The notes beneath the pieces were generated by a model, which saw only the letters and a program-made list of their open reading frames with translations, had not been told where the DNA came from and ran no database searches. This document shows positions 7,132 to 10,868 of a stretch of DNA of 10,868 bases, in pieces; positions within the stretch are counted from its first letter, which is position 1, and every line of letters begins with the position of its first letter. The position numbers were made by a program, and so were the translations under genes. Origin of the DNA: JAVVFH01 sp032250585 (lineage in GTDB: Bacteria; Pseudomonadota; Gammaproteobacteria; Xanthomonadales; SZUA-36); contig JAVVFH010000114.1 in assembly GCA_032250585.1 (NCBI GenBank), positions 1 to 10,868 of the forward strand, written 5' to 3'.

Positions 7132-7746
7132 TTGAACCAGCGCCGCCCCACTTTCGAGTCATCGCCCTTTTCCGCCACGCCGGTGAGCTTTGGCATCATC
7201 CTGTTATGCGCGATCATTTTCCTGACGCGCTTCCAGCCTCCCGCCATGGCGCTGTGGCCCGTCGGAAGCGGCTATTTCACACCCTGGCAACTGCTGACCT
7301 ACGCGTTCCTGCACGGCAATTTCAACCACCTGTTCTTCAACATGTTCGCCGTCTGGATGTTTGGCACCCCACTGGAACGGGGCTGGGGCTCGCAACGCTT
7401 CCTCAGCTACTTCGTCGTCTGCGTGGTCGGCGCCGGCATCATCCAGTTGCTGGTGCAGCAACTCGAGGGCGGTAGCTACCCAACCATCGGCGCCTCCGGT
7501 GGGGTCTTCGGCTTATTGCTCGCCTACGGCGTGATGTGGCCGAACAACCGGATTTTCCTTTTGTTTTTTCCCGTACCGATCGCGGCGAAGTGGTTCGTGC
7601 TGATCTATGGCGGGATCGAACTGATGTTCGGCGTGACGCGGACGATGCCGGGCATCGCGCACTTCGCCCACCTGGGCGGTATGATTTTCGGCGCGGCGCT
7701 GCTCTACAAGTGGGGCTGGCGCCCGGGCGGCATCAGGAGAAGATAA
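7132..7746 (+). CDS. Rhomboid-family intramembrane serine protease
   Basis: Predicted polytopic protease that cleaves substrate transmembrane helices within the inner membrane; its substrate is unknown. The 204-residue protein has six hydrophobic segments, the minimal rhomboid core. The catalytic serine is Ser122 in TIGASGGVFG, the catalytic histidine is His180 in AHFAHLGGMIFG, and the His-x3-Asn pair that stabilises the oxyanion is His66/Asn70 in FNHLFFN. The start is TTG at 7132, supported by AAAGGAG at 7116-7122 nine bases upstream. The first in-frame ATG after it (residue 39) would delete the first membrane helix. It is divergent from the BPSS1780-like gene across 92 bases. It lacks the extra N-terminal cytoplasmic domain of E. 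coli GlpG. Confidence 0.93.
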   Translation: MNQRRPTFESSPFSATPVSFGIILLCAIIFLTRFQPPAMALWPVGSGYFTPWQLLTYAFLHGNFNHLFFNMFAVWMFGTPLERGWGSQRFLSYFVVCVVGAGIIQLLVQQLEGGSYPTIGASGGVFGLLLAYGVMWPNNRIFLLFFPVPIAAKWFVLIYGGIELMFGVTRTMPGIAHFAHLGGMIFGAALLYKWGWRPGGIRRR

Positions 7747-7804
7747 AGGGCCAGGCACGTCCAGCGAAGATGCCGGGGGCTGGATGTCCGCCATCACAGC
7801 GACT

Positions 7805-7829
7805 GTCGGAGCCGCCCAACGGCTCCGAC
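7805..7829. repeat. Perfect 10-bp stem-loop downstream of the rhomboid gene
   Basis: GTCGGAGCCG (7805-7814) and CGGCTCCGAC (7820-7829) form a perfect stem around a five-base loop, 58 bases after the rhomboid stop. It is strong enough to act in termination or mRNA protection, but neither side has a T-tract, so it is not called an intrinsic terminator. Confidence 0.55.
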
Positions 7830-7861
7830 GCGGCAACGCACCGGAATGCCTGCCGTCGCGC

Positions 7862-7867
7862 TATAAT
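7862..7867 (+). promoter_or_regulatory. Candidate -10 element (TATAAT) upstream of kbp
   Basis: A perfect TATAAT sits 48 bases before the kbp ATG in GC-rich DNA and would give a leader of about 40 bases. No recognisable -35 lies 15-18 bases upstream and there is no TGn extension. Activity is therefore uncertain and may need an activator. Confidence 0.35.
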
Positions 7868-7915
7868 CGAGGCATCAGCGCGGCGAAGGAAGCCGGGCAC
7901 TCAACAGGAGGAACC

Positions 7916-8416
7916 ATGAGCATCCTGGATTCCATCAAAAATGCCTTCGGCGGCAAATCGGAAGCCGACATCACGCTGGCGCCCGGCCAGATTCTGGCCG
8001 ATGCGGGCATTGACCCGGCCGGACTCAGCTTCAATTCCGAGTCCGGTGTCGTCACGGTTTACGGCGAAGTGGCCGGCGAAGCGCAGCGGCAGAGAATTCT
8101 CGAGCTGCTGTCTGCGGCGCCCGGTATCGGCATCGTCGAAGACCACCTGGTCGTGACGGCGAGCGCCGAGTCAGCCGCTGCCGCTCCGGCGGAAACGGCG
8201 ACCGAAGGCCTCCCGGAGTCCGCTGTCACCGTCGAAGCGGACAGCACAATCCCCCGCAGCTACACGGTCAAATCAGGCGACACCCTGTGGCAGATCGCCG
8301 AGGAAGTCTACGGGGACGGGGCCAGGTACATGAAGATTTTCGAGGCCAACAGCGCGCTGCTCGAGGCTCCCGACCGGATTCACCCCGGTCAGGAACTGAA
8401 GATTCCGGAATTGTAG
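7916..8416 (+). CDS. kbp: BON + LysM domain potassium-binding protein (Kbp/YgaU family)
   Basis: Homologue of E. coli Kbp (YgaU), a small cytoplasmic K+-binding protein. The 166 residues start MSILDSIKNAFGGK with no signal peptide. A BON domain covers about 20-80 (SGVVTVYGEVAGEAQRQRI, then GIGIVEDHLVV), a linker rich in Ala and Glu covers 81-114, and a LysM domain covers 116-164 (YTVKSGDTLWQIAEEVYG, KIFEAN, DRIHPGQELKIPE). Domain order and C-terminal wording match E. coli Kbp closely; the protein is about 17 residues longer, mainly because of the linker. AGGAGGA at 7906-7912 directly supports the ATG at 7916; an in-frame ATG at 7784 gives only an unconserved extension and is rejected. ycgL follows after 20 bases, so the two are probably cotranscribed. 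The LysM domain is normally a peptidoglycan-binding module, but in this family the protein is not exported. Confidence 0.92.
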   Translation: MSILDSIKNAFGGKSEADITLAPGQILADAGIDPAGLSFNSESGVVTVYGEVAGEAQRQRILELLSAAPGIGIVEDHLVVTASAESAAAAPAETATEGLPESAVTVEADSTIPRSYTVKSGDTLWQIAEEVYGDGARYMKIFEANSALLEAPDRIHPGQELKIPEL

Positions 8417-8436
8417 CGTCCTCAGGAAAGGCCCCG

Positions 8437-8706
8437 ATGACTTTGTGTACCGTCTATCGCTCTGGAAAACGAGCGGAAACCTATCTTTACCTGTCCGAAA
8501 ACATGGAATTCAGCGACCTGCCCGAAACACTCCAACGGTCTTTCGGCGAACCGCAGCGGATCATGGAAATGGAACTGACGGCGCAGCGCAAACTGGCCCG
8601 GGCCGACGTGAACCGCGTCATCGAGAATCTGGAGGGTTGCGGTTATTTCCTGCAGATGCCGCCCGAACGGCCGGTGGAAGAGGAAATTTCGCGCCGCTTT
8701 TCCTGA
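8437..8706 (+). CDS. ycgL: YcgL-family protein
   Basis: Small cytoplasmic protein of unknown function, 89 residues, from a family found mainly in Gammaproteobacteria. It matches E. coli YcgL along its length: CTVYRSGKRAETYLYL (4-19), a middle FSDLPETLQRSFGEPQ (25-40), LTAQRKLARADV (47-58), and GYFLQMPP (69-76), the counterpart of GYYLQLPP. The short tail after the PP motif is variable. AGGAAAG at 8424-8430 lies six bases before the ATG. It follows kbp by 20 bases and converges on arfB across 28 bases. Confidence 0.93.
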   Translation: MTLCTVYRSGKRAETYLYLSENMEFSDLPETLQRSFGEPQRIMEMELTAQRKLARADVNRVIENLEGCGYFLQMPPERPVEEEISRRFS

Positions 8707-8734
8707 ACCGGTCCGTGGGCCGGGGGCAGGAAAA

Positions 8735-9148
8735 TCAGTCCGGCTCGCCGGAGCGCAGCTTTTTCAGGCTCGCGCGGCGCTTTTTCGCCTGCAGGCGCTT
8801 TTCCCGGGCCGCCCGGCTCGGGCGCGTGGCAATCCGTTTGCGCGGTAGCCGGCTGGCCTGCCGAACCAGTTCCTGCAACCGCGACAGCGCCTCGGCGCGG
8901 TTTCGGTCCTGCGTGCGGTGGTTCTGCGCCTTGATCACCACCACGCCTTCGGCCGTGATGCGCTGATCGCCGCGGCGCAGCAGGCGTTCCTTGACGGGTG
9001 CGGGCAGCGAGGAGGCGCGGATATCGAAGCGCAGATGGATCGCCGAGGCGACCTTGTTGACGTTCTGGCCGCCCGCGCCCTGCGAGCGAACCGCGCTGAA
9101 CTCGATCTCCTGCTCGGGGATGCTGATGTCGTCGTCGATGCGCAGCAT
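8735..9148 (-). CDS. arfB: Alternative ribosome-rescue factor B (peptidyl-tRNA hydrolase)
   Basis: Rescues ribosomes stalled at the end of non-stop mRNAs by hydrolysing the peptidyl-tRNA. The 137-residue size matches E. coli ArfB/YaeJ (140). The catalytic GGQ is at 26-28 inside RSQGAGGQNVNKV. The globular domain continues through VVVIKAQNHRTQDRNRAEAL, and a Lys/Arg-rich C-terminal tail (about 103-137, with RPSRAAREKRLQAKKRR) is the segment that enters the empty mRNA channel. This tail and the short N-terminus separate it from release factors 1 and 2, which share GGQ. The ATG at 9148 has only a weak Shine-Dalgarno. The gene begins 12 bases after the stop of the hydroxyacid dehydrogenase, so it is probably read from the same transcript. 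Confidence 0.95.
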   Translation of the reverse strand: MLRIDDDISIPEQEIEFSAVRSQGAGGQNVNKVASAIHLRFDIRASSLPAPVKERLLRRGDQRITAEGVVVIKAQNHRTQDRNRAEALSRLQELVRQASRLPRKRIATRPSRAAREKRLQAKKRRASLKKLRSGEPD

Positions 9149-9160
9149 GTCCGTGATCGC

Positions 9161-10132
9161 TCAAAGCACCCGGTTGATGGCGTTTCCGCGGCGGTGGGCG
9201 GCGACCACGTCGGCCAGTTGATCCAATGCCGCCTGGCGGCCGCTGCGGCTGGCCCAGGCGTTGTGCGGCGTGACCAGCAGCCCGGGGATGTCGGCCTGCA
9301 GCAGGGGGTGGTCGACCGGCGGCGGTTCCCGATCCAGCGTATCGATCCCCGCGCCCCCGAGCAAGCCGGCGCGCAGGGCGTCGGCCAGGTCCCGCGCATG
9401 CACGACCTCGCCCCGGGCGGTGTTGATCAGCAGCGCATCGGGCTTCATCGCACTCAGCACCTCGCGGTCGATCAGGTGGCGAGTATCCGCGGTCAGCGGG
9501 CAGTGCAGGCTGAGCACGTCTGCCTTGCGGACGGTCTCCTCGAAGGCGGCCCGGCCCGGGCGCGGTGCTCGGCCGCGGCGCTCGGCGATCAGCAGCTGCA
9601 TGCCCAATGCCCGCGACCGCTGCGCGGTGGCCCGGCCGAGCGTGCCGTAACCGACCACGCCGAAGTTCAGGCCACGGGCTTCGCGGATGTTGCGGCTGTG
9701 CAGGCTGAAGTGCCGCGAGCGGCTCCAGCGGCCCGCCCGCACGTCCTGCCAGTACCAGGGCTGGCCGGTCAGCAGGTTGAGCATCAGCGTGATGGCGTGC
9801 TGCGCCACCGAGTCGCTGCAATAGTCGCGGATGTTACAGACCGTGATGCCGGCAGCGGCCGCCGCATCGAGATCGACGTTGTTGGTGCCGGTGGCTGCCA
9901 CGGCGATCAGGCTGAGGCGCCGCGCGGCACGCAGGCTGGCACCGTCCAGCCGGCACTTGTTGCTGATCACCACATCGGCGTCGGCGATGCGCCCGGCGAC
10001 CTCGTCCGCCGCTGTAAAGGCATGCCATTCCCAGACGGGCAGGCAGGCGGAAAGTTTTCGGCGGTCGAGGTCGCCGTTATCGACGGACTCGACATCCAGG
10101 AACACCGCTTTGCGCAAGGCGCCGGCCATCAT
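9161..10132 (-). CDS. D-2-hydroxyacid dehydrogenase (glycerate dehydrogenase / hydroxypyruvate reductase-like)
   Basis: Cytoplasmic NAD(P)-dependent reductase of 2-oxoacids to D-2-hydroxyacids. The 323 residues show the family fold: an N-terminal substrate-domain half, the nucleotide-binding motif G161-Y-G163-TL-G166 followed by acidic Glu184 in LIAERRG, LSLHCPLTADTRHLI (207-221), and the catalytic triad Arg240 (NTARGEVV), Glu269 (DREPP) and His290 (TPHNAWAS). TPHNAWASRSGRQ and the ending GNAINRVL resemble glycerate dehydrogenases, so hydroxypyruvate or glyoxylate is the most likely substrate, but this is inferred. Glu184 after the second Rossmann strand suggests NAD(H) over NADP(H). The ATG at 10132 (or 10129) is chosen because AVFLDVESVD then begins as in relatives; the longer frame to 10228 would overlap exbD. 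Ribosome binding sequence is weak. It sits between exbD (73 bases upstream) and arfB. Confidence 0.9.
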   Translation of the reverse strand: MMAGALRKAVFLDVESVDNGDLDRRKLSACLPVWEWHAFTAADEVAGRIADADVVISNKCRLDGASLRAARRLSLIAVAATGTNNVDLDAAAAAGITVCNIRDYCSDSVAQHAITLMLNLLTGQPWYWQDVRAGRWSRSRHFSLHSRNIREARGLNFGVVGYGTLGRATAQRSRALGMQLLIAERRGRAPRPGRAAFEETVRKADVLSLHCPLTADTRHLIDREVLSAMKPDALLINTARGEVVHARDLADALRAGLLGGAGIDTLDREPPPVDHPLLQADIPGLLVTPHNAWASRSGRQAALDQLADVVAAHRRGNAINRVL

Positions 10133-10205
10133 GCTGCCCGGCAGTGGCGCGCAGATCGAAAAAAGGCCGTCACGGTCGGCCTCTCGGGTGACTCTGGAAT
10201 CGTGA

Positions 10206-10610
10206 TCATTGCGTGCTGGTGGCCACACTCACCGAGCCGATCCCCACCGCCTGCGCAGCATCGAGAATGGTGACCAGCGATTCGGTATCCGCTTCCGGAT
10301 GGGCCGCAACGATCAGCGGCGAGTTGGGTTTCTCCGCCTTTTCACGCTCCAGGTTGGCCTGCACGGCCCGGGGCTCGAGCAGCCGGCCCTTGAGGCTGAT
10401 CAGGCTGCTGGCATCGATCCTGACCACGATCGGACCTTTCTCCTGCTGGACTTCCTTGGGCGGCGCATTGGATGGACGCGACACTTCCAGGCCTTTCTCC
10501 TTGACGAAAGACGTGGTCACGATAAAGAAGATGAGCATAATGAAAACGATATCCAACATCGGGGTGATGTTGATCTCGGCCTCGTCTTCGATTCTGTGTC
10601 TTCTGCGCAT
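10206..10610 (-). CDS. exbD: ExbD/TolR-family biopolymer transport protein
   Basis: Subunit of a proton-driven motor that normally works with an ExbB/TolQ partner to energise TonB-dependent outer-membrane transport. The 134 residues comprise a basic cytoplasmic N-terminus, EINITPMLDIVF with the key membrane Asp20, one membrane helix (about 18-37), and a periplasmic domain with VVRIDASSLISLKGR (62-76) and the usual ending around TILDAAQAVGIGSVSVAT. This matches ExbD rather than TolR in motif wording, although the two are hard to separate by sequence alone. AGGA lies upstream of the ATG at 10610. No exbB, tonB or second exbD is visible beside it: the 258 bases upstream look non-coding and the next gene downstream is a dehydrogenase. 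Confidence 0.92.
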   Translation of the reverse strand: MRRRHRIEDEAEINITPMLDIVFIMLIFFIVTTSFVKEKGLEVSRPSNAPPKEVQQEKGPIVVRIDASSLISLKGRLLEPRAVQANLEREKAEKPNSPLIVAAHPEADTESLVTILDAAQAVGIGSVSVATSTQ

Positions 10611-10868
10611 CAGGTGATCCTGGGTCCGGCAGCTGTTGCCGGAGGAAGATCAGCTTACTCAAAGCCGCCGAAATTCGCCACTTTCCGGTGATCTGTTCGT
10701 GACCGGCCAAAGCGTCAGCCGGTGCGCATTACGAACCGGCGCAGCCCTCAGCGCGCCACGTCGCTGACCCGCCGGGACGTTGCCCGCAGCCGCTAAGATC
10801 AAGGCGGAAACGCCAGAACAATCAAAGGGCGGCGTCGCTGACGTCGCCCTTTGTTTTGCGGGCGCCGG
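10611..10868. other. Structured intergenic region upstream of exbD
   Basis: No gene with family similarity was found in these 258 bases. One minus-strand frame stays open from the right edge down to about 10664, but its product is low-complexity Ala/Arg/Pro and resembles no known protein. A second minus-strand frame reaches a stop at 10822-10824, inside the terminator hairpin, and could be the last codons of a gene beyond the edge. The region contains two CCGGT/ACCGG inverted repeats (10685-10706 and 10718-10740), a GGCG-GAAA-CGCC hairpin (10803-10814) and a terminator-like hairpin (10824-10852). Confidence 0.5.
10824..10857. terminator. Intrinsic-terminator-like hairpin, possibly bidirectional
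   Basis: AAAGGGCGGCGTC (10824-10836) pairs with GACGTCGCCCTTT (10840-10852) over 13 positions with one G-T wobble and a three-base loop. On the plus strand it runs into TTTGTTTT, a good terminator tail. Read on the minus strand the tail is TTTGATTGTT, weaker but still T-rich. It could end a minus-strand gene lying beyond the right edge, or a plus-strand small transcript. Confidence 0.6.

Noticed and set aside
7132..7746. Rhomboid protein as a rhombosortase acting on the nearby IPTL-CTERM protein
   Set aside because: Rhombosortases act on GlyGly-CTERM signals; IPTL-CTERM belongs to exosortase H. The protein also reads as an ordinary rhomboid, and the two genes are separated by the tat operon and another gene.
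8708..8723. Small hairpin between the convergent ycgL and arfB genes as a bidirectional terminator
   Set aside because: Six to seven pairs with a G-T wobble and very short loop, and no T-tract on either side; too weak to call.
8918..10273. Plus-strand open frame (451 codons) opposite arfB, the dehydrogenase and part of exbD
   Set aside because: It spans three well-supported minus-strand genes and has a biased, motif-free composition.
10718..10745. tRNA T-arm-like stretch (minus strand GGTTCGTAAT flanked by GCGC)
   Set aside because: No acceptor stem, anticodon arm or matching cloverleaf could be found around it.

Overview
The window looks like chromosomal DNA of a GC-rich gammaproteobacterium. 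The evidence is a YcgL-family gene (a largely gammaproteobacterial family), a Kbp/YgaU-type BON-LysM protein, ArfB, a tatABC operon of E. coli order and type, and an IPTL-CTERM protein, a sorting signal seen mostly in environmental Proteobacteria that encode exosortase H. No insertion sequence, integrase, phage gene, CRISPR array, rRNA or tRNA was found. Most of the window is ordinary housekeeping sequence; the least ordinary gene is the IPTL-CTERM protein.

Layout. (1) Positions 1-2803, minus strand: hemH (ferrochelatase), followed downstream by a FadB/FadJ-type bifunctional beta-oxidation enzyme whose C-terminus lies beyond the left edge. (2) Positions 2804-3087: divergent intergenic region with a plausible plus-strand promoter. 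(3) Positions 3088-4710, plus strand: a secreted, cell-envelope protein with a propeller-like region, two copies of a four-cysteine module and an IPTL-CTERM tail. (4) Positions 4802-6203, plus strand: tatA-tatB-tatC, the complete twin-arginine translocase. (5) Positions 6188-7039, minus strand: a six-helix inner-membrane protein resembling the BPSS1780 family, overlapping the end of tatC tail to tail. (6) Positions 7132-7746, plus strand: a rhomboid protease with a TTG start. (7) Positions 7916-8706, plus strand: kbp (BON + LysM) and ycgL, 20 bases apart and probably cotranscribed. (8) Positions 8735-10610, minus strand: exbD, then a D-2-hydroxyacid dehydrogenase, then arfB, closely spaced and probably one transcript. 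(9) Positions 10611-10868: a non-coding region with inverted repeats, a GNRA-type hairpin and a strong intrinsic-terminator hairpin.

The genes do not form a single pathway. Several concern the cell envelope: Tat export, rhomboid proteolysis, an ExbD-type energy-transducing subunit and a sorted surface protein. The rest are housekeeping: heme synthesis, fatty-acid oxidation, ribosome rescue, K+ binding and hydroxyacid reduction. I see no convincing new multi-gene system. The points most worth a second look are the IPTL-CTERM protein with its internal duplication, the exbD that has no exbB beside it, and the structured intergenic region at the right edge, which could encode a small RNA.
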